DNA of 64,000 bases, taken from contig OZ020244.1 in assembly GCA_963971285.1 (NCBI GenBank), forward strand, positions 3,286,001 through 3,350,000. Reading direction: 5' to 3'. Source of the DNA: Astropecten irregularis. Taxonomy: Eukaryota; Echinodermata; Asteroidea; Paxillosida; Astropectinidae. This document shows, piece by piece, positions 45,827-60,538 of this stretch. Each line of letters begins with the position of its first letter. Within the stretch, counting starts at the first letter, position 1. The notes beneath the pieces were generated by a model, which did no database searches, was not told where the DNA came from, and saw only the letters and a program-made list of their open reading frames with translations. Position numbers and translations under genes: made by a program.

Positions 45827-46117
45827 TTAAAGGTAGTATCATACTTTGGTAACTAACCAAAACAGAAATGTTCACAGAATTACGTATAACTTTCAGGGTA
45901 TGAAGATGGTGGTGGTAGAAACAAACCGTTAAAATATTTCCGCCTGAAATGGTTGATCTTTTAAAAGATCCAAAATAACAGAGAAAAGACTTAAGAAATA
46001 CGTGGCCGTTTTTCACGATTTTCTCAAAAAGTTGGCACCGTATGGGACTGACATTTTCACAGATGACTGTCACTCTATCTTCCTTGGTATTTCTGCCCAG
46101 TATGATATCACCTTTAA
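45827..46117 (+). mobile_element. Family A TTAA element, internally deleted
   Basis: Both termini and TTAA borders are present, but about 70 bp is missing, mostly in the middle between GCCTGAAATGG and GATCTTTTAAAAGATC. Confidence 0.85.
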
Positions 46118-46361
46118 ATAAGTGAGATCTCTACGGGGACAGCAGGGATGTAGTTGAGACACTCTTCACGGCTTAACCTGTCTGTCACGGGGATCATGCA
46201 ATTGCCACGTGCTCTCCAATCAAACACGGTATTACAAACACCGCACTGCAGCTAGCATAAGCCTAGCAAGTTGGGATTTGTCGCATAAAACCATGCATGC
46301 ATGTTTAACGGCGTAAATTAAATGTATAAAAATGTATGTCAATTTCAATTGAAAACAATAC

Positions 46362-46690
46362 ACAGGCTGTCCCAGAAAAACCGCAACACTGTATCGGGAA
46401 CCTAAGTCTACCACTTTAAGATTCAGTTATATGATACAACAATGTCTTGGCTATCACCATGTAAAATTGAAGCAAAATTGGGCAGAAATTTGCGAAAATA
46501 TGACAAATTGAAAGAGTACTCTTTAAAAACAAATTTGCAGTATTCCAGAATAAGTGTGTACACAATGTGTATTGAAAGAAAGATGAAAATTGGGTTTTGA
46601 GGTTTGGTGATTCAGTCTTAGTTTTTTCTCTCAATTTCAGTTCAATTTTGCTCAAATTCTACATGATGATGATGATGATGACCCTGTACA
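46362..46690. mobile_element. Family I element
   Basis: It starts ACAGGCTGTCCCAGAAAAAC and contains TCTTGGCTATCACCATGTAA. It ends near a (GAT)n run followed by ACCCTGTAC. It is homologous to 13981 and 61127. Confidence 0.65.
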
Positions 46691-46749
46691 AGGTGGGAAA
46701 TCTTGAACCACTTCCGGAAACCATTCCAGTTATTAAATTTCTTTGGATT

Positions 46750-46828
46750 CTCTTAACTCCAAGCATTTCATTATTTTAAGGTCATAATTTTGACTGATGA
46801 GCAGTTTGCAGCAGTTTTATGACTGGTA
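46750..46828 (+). mobile_element. Family E tail fragment
   Basis: CTCTTAACTCCAAGCATTTC and TGATGAGCAGTTTGCAGCAG match the tail of dispersed family E elements. No core remains. Confidence 0.6.
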
Positions 46829-47671
46829 CAAAGACTTTCATTTTATGTCCATGTACGGAAACTGAACGGAAAGAATCACCCTCAATAGTAATGAATACAT
46901 TTCAAAATATTTTCTAGATCTTACGAAACCCAAACCCCAACCACTAACTACCCCTGAAAGGGGGTAGTGTTATAGGCACACGGCTCATTGCTAAGAGATT
47001 TTGCTCCCAACGATGAGCCCATTAATTTCACGACACGGCAGGTGATGATACATTGATGAGTTCATCTAATAAATTGGTTATGAGCAGGAAATAGTACATG
47101 CCCACGGATAATCTTCTCATGAATGAAATTAATTTCGTACCCAGCGAAAGTGCAGTTTGCATGCTTGCTTATATAGGCCCTATCACTGGCAGCCCCAGCC
47201 CGGCCGAGATGTGCAGTGTGGTATAAATAACGGCTCGTCCTTAGGGACAACTCGTCTTCCGATTAATTTATGCGCGTATTGCCCAATCTTAGGCATGCAG
47301 ACCTAACCTTGAACGAAATATTACATTTTTAATTTCCGAATGAATTTTCATTAATAGGAAGAGCTTCCACTTGCTGGCTTAGCTGGAAATAATCAGTCAA
47401 GCATTTTGTGGCAGTTAATTTTTTATCAGAAAAACACAAGTGATGACCTAGTCTTTTGAATGTTTATTAATCAAACGTTAACACTGATGTTCTTACTGAA
47501 ATCAGAAATCTTACGTTTGAGCAGTTTTTCGTCACATTAACGTCTATCCAACCTATACAAATTTGTTCCCTTGCTTTTCCTTTTAAAATCCCCCAGCAAA
47601 ACACGGGTGTTAGTTTCATCTTCCACATTTTTGGAAATCAAGTCATTGAAACTTATTTTACTTTAACATAT

Positions 47672-47856
47672 GGGGCCAATTTCATAGAGCTTCTTAAGCA
47701 CCAAAATTTTAAGTACCAAAAACCTTGATGAATAAAATTTGTATGCTAGCACAATACCTTTGTGAATGTTATGCGTCTCAAACAATGGCAGAATACGAGT
47801 CAAAGGCAGTAAACATCACATGAAAATTTGGTTGGCAATCCTGTTTGATCAATTTT
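47672..47856 (+). mobile_element. Family C element, right end missing
   Basis: GGGGCCAATTTCATAGAGC opens the copy. The internal GCAGTAAACATCACATGAAA block is present, but homology stops after CAATCCTGTTTGATCAA. Confidence 0.65.
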
Positions 47857-48112
47857 TTGGCAATTTTCTTTAATTGCAAAACAAAATGTGTGTGTTTGGG
47901 CATGTGGTTTATCCTCTTCGCCGACAATGCATCGGACGTAAAACGCTTGAAAACTTGGCTTAACTCTATACGGTGTTATAAGTTTAGCCTTAAGTTTAAC
48001 TTGCTTTTCTTTCAAAATTCAAAACTGAGGAATGGATTCTTGTCAAAATATTGGCTAAAAAGCCCGATTGATGTGGACTTGGAATCGCCACGCCGTTATT
48101 CGGCTGACTATA

Positions 48113-48704
<592 letters not shown>

Positions 48705-49400
48705 AGGGCCTAGCCAGGAGTCCTGAACCAGGGGGCCCTGATGCTACAAGGAAACATTCTTGCGGCATGACCCCGAAGCCCGATGTGAGGGCCGGGCCAG
48801 GCAGGGTGAAAACTCCGAGATGAAATTCATCGCGTGTCACCTCTCGTCTCGTCAACATCACCCCGAGATTCCACGTATTAATACCCCATGTCGCACTCAA
48901 TCACGTTGTTTTCCTATCTCCCCTCTCAACTCAATTCCTTCATTCCCTCTGTGCTAGCTATTCACCACTTAGTTTAATATTGCCACGAGAATGCAATGAT
49001 TATACGTATTTCCCTTGAATACACCAAACTAAACCAAGCCAAATCTCGTGGGTGTTGCTAGACCTTTTGGGGGAGATGAGGTTACGAATTCGCAGAACAG
49101 TGTGTATTTATTATTGTCCTTACAACAAATAAAGAAGTCCGAGAGCCCAGGAGGTTTTAATCATAAAATCGAGTGCAACAGGTCTAAATTTGGGGATATG
49201 TAGAACGCACTTTAACAAATACATCTGGGATTTCTTAATTCCAATGGTGCACTAGGAAGGGAGCCCCTTACAGTTACAATCACCCACATAATCATGATAT
49301 CAATAAGGACTGCAAGGATGAAACGGGATTCTTTATTCGCCTCAAGCGAAGCTAGATTGAATTTTTCCTGTTGAGAAAGTGTCTAATGATGCTTTCCCTG

Positions 49401-49735
49401 TTAAAGGTAATATCATACTTATGTTTTTTATCAAACAAATACAGATTTATGGGCACAAATATCAACTAAGATACAGTTACAGTCATCTGTGAAAATTTCA
49501 GTCCCATACGGTGGCCACATTTTGAGAAAACAGTGAAAAACGGCCACAGTATTTTGATCTTTAACAGATCATTTTGGTCATTGGTTTTACTCTTTTCTGG
49601 ATAAATACAGCATTTCAGACACAACCATTTTAACGGTATGTTTCTACCATCACCATCTTTATACCCTGTAAGTTATAGGTAAATCTGTGGAGATTTCTGT
49701 TTCGGTATGCTACCAAAGTATGATACTACCTTTAA
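49401..49735 (-). mobile_element. Family A TTAA element
   Basis: TTAA borders, left AGGTAATATCATACTTATG, right ACCAAAGTATGATACTACCT, inverted orientation. Confidence 0.85.
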
Positions 49736-50252
49736 TGCGTACTAATTGGTTTTGTAATCATAATTTAAAATGCAATATAACACTATATGCTAAAGCAAGA
49801 TTTATCTTGAATACAGATCAACCAACATCGTAAGACATCGCGTATCATTTTTCACGACGAACAGCATGTTGTTCCTTGTGTGTGATACATCAATAACGTG
49901 TTTATTGATGCCTTAAAATCTACGCAAACCGCCGAGGGAATGAAATAAATGAAGACGAAATCAGAGTCGATTCTGCCTCCCAAGACCATGCAAACACGGG
50001 CACGTATTGAGACCGCTAAGATATCGGTACATGGAGAGCTATTGTCCATACTTCCTCAATGTTTCGCAAATTGGAGGGAAGCCGCGCTATCGTGAGTGCT
50101 TCCGTGGGACGTGCAGATTATTCCAAACGCACATCTCAAAAAGGCCTACTTCCGAATGGAATATGTCAGAAATAAGAGGTTTGCGTGCCAACAGCATTTG
50201 GGTCTTCTTTCAGGCAACGCAGGCATGAGTAGGATGTGGAGGGACTATTGTG

Positions 50253-50420
50253 TAAGACTTGCGGAGACGCCATGTTATACAGTCTTTTTGGAAGGTGTGT
50301 GGTCCTGAGAATGACCGGTGAGAGGAAGTATCTCGACGTTTCGACCAGTGTGATCTGACTGTCCTCTCTTTCCTGAGGACGGCATGAACACACTGGTCGA
50401 AACGTTGGCATGCTTGACGT
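50253..50420. repeat. Inverted-repeat element related to 28486
   Basis: The leader ACTTGCGGAGACGCCATGTT is followed by arms sharing AACGTTTCGACCAGTGTG and complement. One strand contains CCTGAGGACGG...GGTCGAAACGTTGG, which recalls a hammerhead but lacks a matching helix I. Confidence 0.55.
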
Positions 50421-52722
50421 ATGCCAGCCCCATTGTTCATTTTAGGAGAAAGTTGACGAAACTTCACTTATTAATATAATTTTCCATTTGTTTCTTTTTT
50501 TTTATCCAGCCAATGCAACACCTCACATTTCCTCTATGGACCCAGCTTACCAGACAATATGCATACATGGCCTGTCTGCTCGATGATGTGACATTAAAAA
50601 ATTATCTGACACTAAAAAAATTAATGATCGATTCTCTTTTCCGATAATAAAGAGAACAACATGACTTGGAGCATCATTATTTCCTACAAAGCCGCTATAC
50701 CGCTCGGACCATCTGGTGCTTGCACCACTTTCACTGTGACGCAATTGCCGACACACCAGAAGTACCCATCAATTGTGACAGATAATTTCTAAAGATGGGT
50801 TTAAAATTATTCACATTAGGTTTGGTTTTTAATGTATTTTTTGCAGGTGTATCAATTTCCTGAGCAGACGAGTTATGGTTTACGATGTTTAAAGCCGAGT
50901 TTTCTCTTTGAAGTTAAGAGGTGCTAGACACAATTGACCAATGGGGTCTTGCTTCATTTAAGAGCGATCTTTTCGTCAACAGCCCGTCTGTTTCCGACAC
51001 CTGTATTAGACATTTTAGGGTAGGCGTTTTAACCGTGTTTGCTCATTCTCAAACGTCTCGTTTAGAGGCGTAACAGAGGTCAATTTTCTGAAGTTGTGGG
51101 AACGTTCACTTATCCATATGCATATTATGCTAATTGACCTCGGTAACCTTTGACCTTCTTTACGCATTGATATCACCGCAAGGAACATTTGTAAGAGGCC
51201 AGTTAAATCCAGCATGGTGTGGGGCACACCAAGTACTCTGCTTCATACTTGCACTCGTTACTATGATTAAAGATAATTCTGGAGGGCGGTTTTAATGAGA
51301 TCCCCTCCTATATTATACGCGCCACTCAACTTAACAAATTCCATTGTGTACATTTTAATTTTGCACTCGATCTTATCGTTAAAACCTGCATGGGTTCCCG
51401 GACTAGAAGTAAACTGCGACAGGTCCACTGCAAGAATTGTCATGGCATTGCCTTCACAGCAATTCTTAGTCAAGGGTATATAACACAGTTTGGAACTGAC
51501 ATGTTGTACAATCGGCCAATAGTATTCTTCATGGCTCGACGTTATTGAATACAGTTGACAGACTGTATTTGTATTCTAGGTCTACATTATTCCGGGCCGT
51601 TGACGTGTACTTTTTCTTGAAAAACGGTAAAAGCTATTCGAACGGACTGAATTTCAGAAAATCCTAAGCAAACCTTAAAGCAAAATGACTTCAAAGATTG
51701 TCTTATAGAAAGAATTTGTCCACTTTTCAACAGTATTGAAACACCAATCTTACTGCGCCGAAAATGTAGTACAGGCAAGCCTACACGAAAGATGAGAGAG
51801 CAATCAAAAGTAGACAGAAAGCCAGTTGGTGATACAAAGTGATGATGACTCTGTCATTTGTATTACAACACAATAAACAAAGCACAAGAGACCATTCGAT
51901 TTCATGAAAACTCGTGGCATGGACTATTATTATGAGGCGGGAATTCCCCTAGTAATTCACGGGGAAGTCCCGCATGCCGGTCGATTGGACATCTTCACGA
52001 CAAAAAGCAAGAGATCACGAGTTCCAACCAATCCCATTGCATCACTTCAATCACACACACAGAAAATCTCACGAGAACTGAAAACACACAAACAATAATT
52101 ATGTGAATGAAATCGATTGACACAAATTGTCCAAACTTTGCCCAAATTTTCACCGCAAAATTCTTTCCTCTGCACATCCTAAAAAGCGACAGTGACACCC
52201 GAATGAAGCAACGTACGCATCCCCTGCGGACACGGTAACACCCTCTCTCGCGCGGAAAGCGAATATTAATCGAAAAATTACGCCCGTTGCGTTCATGGGC
52301 AACGACAGTTTCCATGACGAATTCCGCAAGTTTACAGTTCGCCAGAAAATGTGACTTTATTACACAAGACCAGCGCAACGATCTGGTACAAATTCGACGC
52401 AAGGGGCAATTGTACTTTGTGTGTGTGTACAGCTTTGCATAATACATATTAAAATGGTTGTTTTGCCGGAAACTGTGGCATTTTTTTCTGTGATATGCGG
52501 TCTATTGACTCAAGCATCAATTTCTGCGGCTGACAAAATTTTACGATTATATTTCCATTCTAGAGCCACAATATTTTGAATAGTTCCCTTTAAAAGGAAG
52601 ACCATTTACCGCCAAGTGTTTGGTTTGAATGACGGACGCTTTATTCCTACAATAAATATATTTACGTTGGTTTACAATGAAACATCTTACTGTATTTCAC
52701 TAAACAGAATTTGATTTGTTCA
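50421..52722. other. Unassigned stretch
   Basis: The longest open frame (51995-52447, minus) has no recognisable domain. Nothing else was identified in 2.3 kb. Confidence 0.35.
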
Positions 52723-53086
52723 TTAAAGGTAGTATCATACTTTGGTAGCATACCGAAACAGAAATCTTCACAGATTTACCTATAACCTACAGGGTGTAAA
52801 GATGGCGATGGTAGAATCAAACCGTTAAAATTGTTCTGCCTGAAATGCTGTATTTATCCAGAAAAGAGTAAAACCAATGACCAAAGACAATTTTGATCTT
52901 TTAAAGATCAAAAATAACGGTGAAAAGACTTCAGAAATACCGTGGGCGTTTTCACTGTTTTCTCAAAATGTGGGCACCGTATGGGACTGACATTTTCACA
53001 GATGACTGTTACTGTATCTTCCTTTATATTTTTGCACATGAATCTGCATTTCTTGGACAAAAACCAAAGTATGATATTACCTTCAA
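52723..53086 (+). mobile_element. Family A TTAA element
   Basis: Consensus left end with TTAA. The right end ACCAAAGTATGATATTACCT is followed by TCAA, a one-base change in the duplicated target. Confidence 0.85.
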
Positions 53087-53631
53087 TCAAGGTAGCAGAC
53101 AACTTAAAGCACTGAAAGATTATACAGACCAACCACCAACCAAACAGAACAACCAACTAACGGACGGATCAATGTGCCCGTGTCTGGCATTAGAATATTA
53201 TTTCGGCTTGAACCTTGCCCAGAGATCGAGCCGATGTTGTTTCCCTTTGCGAGAGAGAGAGAGAGTCGCGACCGTGATTGCTGGCCTATTCACCCAGGAG
53301 CAATCACTAACCTTTCCGTGGAAAAATTGGTAACAGCGAGAAAAAAGGTCGATTACGGGCAAGAGCGAAGCAGCAGCGGCAACTGCCTGTGGAACCGACC
53401 GGCTCCAGGCTCCCTAAGGCTGCTTCGGTTTCATCTGCATTTGGGAAATTGATTTATACCACGACTAAAACAAACACATTTCTGGAACTAGCACAGTGTT
53501 TAGGATCTAATATAAATATCGAGATGTATAACTGTCCGGATCTGTGTAAATTTTGAGGTTCAAATTAATTGAAAGCGTTTTGTATTGGGGTTCCTATATG
53601 CCTAAATTGCCAAATCTCAATATTGTGATAC

Positions 53632-53796
53632 AAATAATAAACTGCTGCAAACTGCTCATCGGCCAAAATAATGACCTAAAATCTATAAAATGCCTGGCGA
53701 TCCTAGCAGGATGGATCTTTATCGAAGGCTAAATGTCTTCGATAAAGATCGTGCGAGGATCGAAACGCGTCAGGCCTTCCAAACTCCAAGCACTTA
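53632..53796 (-). mobile_element. Dispersed family E element, inverted pair of cores
   Basis: The reversed tail (AAACTGCTGCAAACTGCTCA) is followed by a reversed partial core (GATCCTAGCAGGAT), then GATCTTTATCGAAG and its complement, then a forward core (TTCGATAAAGATCGTGCGAG, GATCGAAACGCGTCAGGCC). The forward and reverse cores form a hairpin. Confidence 0.65.
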
Positions 53797-56284
53797 ATAT
53801 TTTAATTGAGATAATGGTGCCTCAAATTAAAACTACAGTGGCTGACGAGCATTAAGGATCATTCAGGAGATCAAAAATGGGAATAATCAGAGTTGAAAAT
53901 TTTAGGATCGTCCATGATGTTTCTTTTCGGGCACAACTGCAAACTACACCGATAACATGAGGTAGAAATGTTTCTCCAAAACAGTAATTCGAAATTGATT
54001 TAATGAAAAATAAATGATGCTGACATGAATACAGGGTTTCGCCAAATAAAAAAGGGAAAGAGTTCTTCATTACAGGATTTCTAAGAAAGTCTGTAATGGA
54101 CATGAACAATCTGATAGTATTGATATCACTGTGTACATAGGTCCACAGTCATGTATACACGCTAGCTCTATTGAAAATATTACGTCTTGGGTTCCAACTT
54201 GGTCAAATACTGCATTCCTCTAAGTGCTCAGCAACGACGTGTCTCATTGCTACATCTCCGTACTGAAAGACACCCAGCCATGTTCCCCCTGACATTTCCC
54301 ACCTTCCACGGTAAAAGAACCTCACGGGCAAACACCCATCGTCCACGGTATACATCTCACTACACGAACAAGCGTCAATTTGTCACCTAGACCACGAAGG
54401 AAGGGAGTCGGTTTACGACATGCTGGCATCAAGCAACATCCAAGCAAGAACGGCATGAATCGTTCCAAGCCTGGCCTATGCAAAGCAACGGACGGACACA
54501 CCGCAGGGTATAGTATGTGGAGGCGGTATTAATGACATCTTATTCAATGTGATGTTTGAGGACCGTAACCCAAGCTGCCGTCGAAAGGTAGGGTAAAAGG
54601 GTGGCAAAATGAGACCAAGCCTTACTCCGATCAAGACAGGTGTATTATCATTCAATCGATCAATAGAAAACAGTCAATATTCCTGAATCAACTTCAGGAA
54701 GGCCTTCTTTGCTTTTTCATGGATAATATTTCACATTGCCTATCACGCAAGGCCGCAACAATTTAGCTCATCTACAATATTCGACATAATGGGTTCATAG
54801 TTTCATATGATAACGTTCATCCACGGAAGTAAATAAACAATTTAATCGACAGAATCGTAAAATGTTGAAGGTTTTAAAAATAAAAGAACCGTAATTCTTG
54901 TTTAGTCATGTGAACCATGAAAATAATGTCTACTGTGAATGCAGGTGGACTGGCGGGAAATGAACATGGCCTTTAGACCTATATAAATCAACCTATTACC
55001 TTTATATGGCGTCACTTAGTCTGGGAGCGCATTGTGCTTTCCTTCAATTTTTTTTATTGAAACAAAATTAATTTTTTTTTATAAAAAATCGCAATGAATA
55101 AGTCGTCTATCTATGATTCAAATGCATCATTCATTCTACTTGACGGTCCTATGGAATACGAATGTTTAGTGTTGGTTGTACATTTTATACAATTCACAAC
55201 AAAATCAACGAAAAATGCTTGCATCTTCACAAATGACTAAACACGAAACCGAGTAGATCAAAATCAGCTCTTCTTAATAATTAAGAAGCTATTTTTGCTC
55301 TACGAACAGACATGAAACAGTTAGAGGTTTAGTGTTATGGTCAGCATTTTGCAAATTAGAATATTGACACAAATGCTGAAAACCGCTTTGATCAACGACG
55401 TATAATATGTTAATGTCGACAGCTGTTTACTGTCGACTCCGTATGCATAATTATGATTAATTTAACTGGCAAACAATTGTCCAGACAGTTTGTTCTTTAC
55501 TGGGTCTTTTTAGAATCAAACATTTATTCAGGAAACACATAAAGGCTTTCTGAGCTATGCATCTCTGGATATGGCAAATTTGATGTACAGTTGCATTTTG
55601 AATGATACACTGAGCAAGCTAATAATAGGTCGAGAGCTTAAGGTCAGTTTATTATTGTATCTGAATGAAAGGCAACACCTGAGAACAGCCCATGAGGAAC
55701 CTCCTACAATTACCACAAGTGCCACTTGGCTAGTTAGCCTAGTTCGCCGTGACGTTATAACAGCCATTTTAATTTACCATCGCGAGAGATTGACAAGATA
55801 TGTCAAATCTGCCATATATTGTCTCTAGTCGCTTCGACTTTGATCACAGAGTCATCCTAATAGTTCAAGTTCGTCACAAATCAATTAAATCGGTGCACAG
55901 ACGGCACAAAGTCCTCACCACGGTATATGAATTACCGTGCAGATGTAGACTCCGTGGGGAGCTGAAATCATGAAATATGACGTGCGAGCCCGTATGCCCT
56001 GTGCCGTTAAAATGACATTTTTAATCTGAGCTATTATTCTATATGGCGCGGAGCTCGGAAGTATGATAGTATGCGACATTGGTAAACATGTGCTGTGTAG
56101 CCCATAGAGACAGGCGTTGATTAATTAATACTGGTAAGAACAATGGATTGGCTGCAGACTTGGTAAATACCCTACGTATCATGCGTCCAACCAGTACTGG
56201 CTCCATACATATACAATGTACGAAGTACGATGAAAGCTCATTAACAATTATGTTTCCCCCCAGATAGATATTTTGTCTAAACAC
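53797..56284. other. Unassigned stretch
   Basis: No gene or repeat family member was recognised in about 2.5 kb. Short open frames on both strands look random. Confidence 0.35.
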
Positions 56285-56650
56285 TTAAAGGTAGTATCAT
56301 ACTTTGGTAGGAAACCAAAACAGACATGTTCACAGATTTACGTATAACTTACAGGGTATGAAGATGGTGGTGGTAGAAACATACCGTTAAGATTGTTCAG
56401 CCTGAAATGCTGTATTTATCAAGAAATTCGTTAAAGCAACGATTGCAATTATTTTTGATATTTAAAAGATCAAAAATAATGGTGAACAGATTAAAAATAT
56501 TCAGTGGGCGTTTTTCACTGTTTTCTCAAAAAAATCGGCACCGTATGGGACTGAAATTTTCACAGATGACTGTTACTGTATCTGTCTTGATATTTTTGCC
56601 CATGAATCTGCATGTCTTTGACAAAAACCAAAGTATGATATTACCTTTAA
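56285..56650 (+). mobile_element. Family A TTAA element
   Basis: Perfect left AGGTAGTATCATACTTTGGT, right ACCAAAGTATGATATTACCT, TTAA on both sides. Confidence 0.88.
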
Positions 56651-57755
56651 CCTAGAAGATACGAAAAATCAGTGTGCCGTGATCAACCCCATAGCCACTG
56701 TACATTTTTCTCAGTGGTATATGAGATCAGTCACCCAAATGACAGTGTTCTCCAAACACGAAGGTAAAACTACACAAATCGAGCACGCTAGAAGGTTTAC
56801 CTGCTCAGTTTTAAAAACATCATCACATATTATACTACAACCCAAAACTGATCCGGGTATTTTTCATACAGCTTGAGCTATGCTCGACTACCAAGCCCTA
56901 TCAAATACCCGGAACCAAGTAAATTTATGATCAGTGTTCCATGAACACTTCAGCCAAACTCGGATATCTGACGTCATACCGATTAAACAAATAAAACAAA
57001 CAACAGACAAACAAACAAACACACAAAAACAAGCACCTTAGACTACTAGAAACATGCATGAACCAATTTCTACAAACAGTTTGTTTTCCTGTGAGAAGAA
57101 GTCCTGTTGTGTGGACCTCTTGTAAAATGTCCGTTATGCAAATATTTAGATCATAAATTCCTGTTTTCGTTCACAATGATTCATCTTGACTTTTGGACCT
57201 AAATACGTCAAGTTGAATGCCAGTTTGTAATACAGAAACGTTCATTCATAATACATCCCATTTTATTGTCGTGGGCACAATGAAATAGAAAGAAGTTCAT
57301 TGGAACAAAGTAATACTAGTCGTCAGACTGTCCCCTTACAAAAATAAAGAGAAAATTGTGTTATTTTATCAAATACTGGTAATCTATAAGTTTTGCAACG
57401 ACCCAATCGTTGCAAAACTTCCCATTATAAAACATTTTTATAGCTATAGTTCATGCGCCGAGTTTGATTCTTATTTTATACATTTTTATCATTCCTTATA
57501 TATGCAGTGCGTTGGATCATTTGATAATTTATAAGCCCATAACACAGAGGAATTATTTAAAAGCATTCGGGCAGGAATTTAGTATTCCTCGCTTGATATC
57601 CTGCCTTAAAATAAACCGGAACTATCCATTCTTATGTGTATAGGCCTACAACAACAAATATTTAATTTGGCCCAATGCGAGTACTGGTATTTATGAAAAT
57701 GCACACAAGGGTTTAAACCAATGTGACAATGTATGCTTGTATAGCATATATACAA
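56651..57755. other. Unassigned stretch
   Basis: Only a short hairpin is noted at about 57393-57421 (AGTTTTGCAACGA / TCGTTGCAAAACT). No gene recognised. Confidence 0.35.
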
Positions 57756-58073
57756 TTAAAGGTAATATCATACTTTTTTGTCACAGAAATGCAGATTTAT
57801 TAGTCAAAATATCAAGGAGGATACAGTAACAGTCATCTGTGAAATGTCCAGTCACATACGGTGCCCACTTTTTGAGAAAACAGTGAAAAACGCTCACTGT
57901 TTTTATTTTTGGTCTTTGATTTGACACTTTGATATTAAAATACAACATTTCAGGCAGAAAACGTTTAACGGTATGTTTCTACCATCACCATCGTTGTACC
58001 CTGTAAATTATAGGTAAATCTGTGAAGATTTCTGTTTTGGTATGTTACCAAACTATGATAGTACCTCCTTTAA
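57756..58073 (-). mobile_element. Family A TTAA element
   Basis: TTAA plus AGGTAATATCATACTTTTTT on the left. The right end ACCAAACTATGATAGTACCT carries a 2-bp insertion before TTAA. Confidence 0.75.
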
Positions 58074-59911
58074 GTATTTCTTCAATGGAAACTAAAACTC
58101 TAGGCTCGCATCATTAACCGTACGCACAAGAAGATGCCTTTAACGCACGCAATATGTCGGTTTATTGCAACCATGCAACCATCGTAAAAATCCACGCTAA
58201 ATTTGAAATGTTCGCTCTGCAATCAAGCCAGCCTTGAAAATATCAATTGACTGTACATAAAAATAGAAAATGAAATGACAGCACAGTAAATTACATTGCC
58301 ATTCTGGTCGTCAACACAGATGCATGAACACAGCATTTTGAAACTACAGGCCTTTGTTTATTATATTATTCACACTGATCAGACGGCAGGAGGGAAAGTC
58401 AACCAGTGGGGAAGATGCAGGCTGATTGGTCACAAACAAACTGCCGTACGATAAAATATCAAAGACAAATCTGATATTGGTTGACGTATGTTTTTATCGA
58501 GTAAAAGCTTGCAGCCTTTTCTGACCTTATGGTATTTCCGTTTCTCTTTTAATTAGAAATAAATTATACATTTAAAACAACACCCCAACATCCACTGGAG
58601 TTGTTTGTATAAACAACTGCGTCAGAATGAATGGCAAAGAGCTATATCTGTGTATGTAACTGTTCCAAATTCATTTATTTGACTGTTTGGGCGGATGCGC
58701 TATTCCATAAACAATTTCGTTTGCCATTCAGTTTCAACAGTTTGAATAGGTAAAGGACGTTTCAAATAGCCCCAATGGCCTTGGTAGCAATCAAGTATTG
58801 TTTGTGCATGGAAAAACGTTAAATCAAATCGATGACAGTAAAAAGATGGGTAAATATTTTACGACCACGAACTAAAAAATCTCAAAGTCAAACTCGTTCA
58901 TTTAAAAAATATTGGAGTTTTTTTTCACAGGCAGCTCAATAATATTTCCTTCCCTCGACATTTTTTGTTGGGCATGAAAGTATAATGGAAGTCAATAACG
59001 CAACCTTTTCTTGGATTTCTCCTTTTTGCTTTTCTTTCAAACTGAAAAAACAAACGAAATGAAAACGGATATGGAATCTCTACTAATAGAAATTACAAAG
59101 CACGCTACACTTTGTATCCACAAAATAAAAGCTCTTGCAATTATGCTACCACCTTGCTCATTGAGCCTATAAGTATAAGACTTAGACCATCTCATCAGCT
59201 CCCATTATGGAGTATACTCCATACTCCTATACAAATAATTTTGCTCAGACAGAAGAACCAAGCCTATACACTGACATTATTCAATTCTTACTGGTGCTTG
59301 GTGCGCACAAGCAATTTGTTGCTCATGGACGCAAGTACCACGTTCCCGCGTGTGGAACTAATAATCATATCGAGGGAATAATAGCAGCACTTTGTTTTTA
59401 ACATACCGAAACCCACAGACTACAAGTCCTGTAATGTTTTCAAGGTTACCGGACATGCGGCTAGCCTGAACCGCTAGTTATTAGCGCAACGTCAAGTTAT
59501 AAATCTGGAATTCTGACGAGTTTCGACGACTGTCTCCGTCGGTTAAACTCGCCGGTAAAAGTCACTTTTGTCCCGCCAGTTGCACTTGCTTGCCGGGGGG
59601 CTCGGAAGTGATCGCTTTTAATATTCTACCCTATGTGAACCCTGGTGGAATTTGTACAATGCAGGAGCGCGGTTGACTGCCCCCTGCTGACAGCCAAAAA
59701 AAAGAAACCTTGTGTGATTTCCAGAATTAAGTGTGATGGGGGAAATATTGCTCTGTTTTTATTTTGTCTGGAATGATTGACGAAAACAAAGAGTGAAATA
59801 TGACATATCTATAATAGCTTTTTAGCGCCTGGTTTATGAATGCTGTTCGAGGGACCGGGGCCTACTCCAAGGGGGCTGGACCGGCCTGAGATGGTGGTGA
59901 TTTGGGGAGCT
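58074..59911. other. Unassigned stretch
   Basis: No gene, RNA or repeat family member was recognised. A GC-richer patch lies at 59505-59620. Confidence 0.35.
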
Positions 59912-60057
59912 GGGGTCGGTTTCACCAAGTCATCGTAACTTACTATCAATCGTGGCACTTATGATGCATTGCTTCCATACGTGGGATAGGCCCCCTACAA
60001 TGGGTTATCCTTCGTAACTCGACTTACGATAGATCGCAGGGCTTCGTGAATTCGATC
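59912..60057. mobile_element. Family D palindromic element
   Basis: GGGGTCGGTTTCACCAAG and GCTTCGTGAATTCGATCA ends, both slightly mutated, around the usual ATCGTAACTTACTATCAATC. Confidence 0.75.
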
Positions 60058-60430
60058 ACAGGAGTTTGAGGACTTAGGATGGGTGTTGCTAACACTACAT
60101 TAAGCCAATACTCCTGGGGCGTGGTCTCGGCCCGTTTGGTATCCCCATTACAAAACTCAAGACGGTCATTGAAACCCTTGAACGTTAGAAAAGACAGCTT
60201 CAAGATGTTTATTGGTTTTTCAGTTCTTGGGGATTTGACTTGAATTATTGAAAGTGCTTTTTGATTATGAAATGTACGCAAGTCAAAATCAAAATGAGGT
60301 ATCAAGAGCCAAAACAAAGCAAAACACTCAATAAACACACAAACAAGCAACACCTGACGAGTGGAGCTAAAGAACAAGTTGGTTCGTTGACAGCTGACAA
60401 TCAATTCAAAGTAAACCATCACTGTCATTA

Positions 60431-60538
60431 CAAGTAATAAACTGCTGCAAACTGCTCATCAACCAAAATAATGACCTGATATTTTCGATCATAGGATTCT
60501 GCTAGGATCAAAACGCGTCAGGCCCTCCTAACTTAAAA
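60431..60538 (+). mobile_element. Dispersed family E element
   Basis: The reversed tail (AAACTGCTGCAAACTGCTCA) is joined to a core GATTCTGCTAGGATCAAAAC followed by GCGTCAGGCCCTCC. The first core box is too decayed to read. Confidence 0.6.

Noticed and set aside
51995-52447. Minus-strand open frame of 150 codons
   Set aside because: No domain, no conserved start context, cysteine-, arginine- and phenylalanine-biased. Not supported as a gene.
60024-60428. Minus-strand open frame of 134 codons
   Set aside because: Its last part lies in a family D element and the rest resembles nothing known. A low stop frequency by chance is sufficient.
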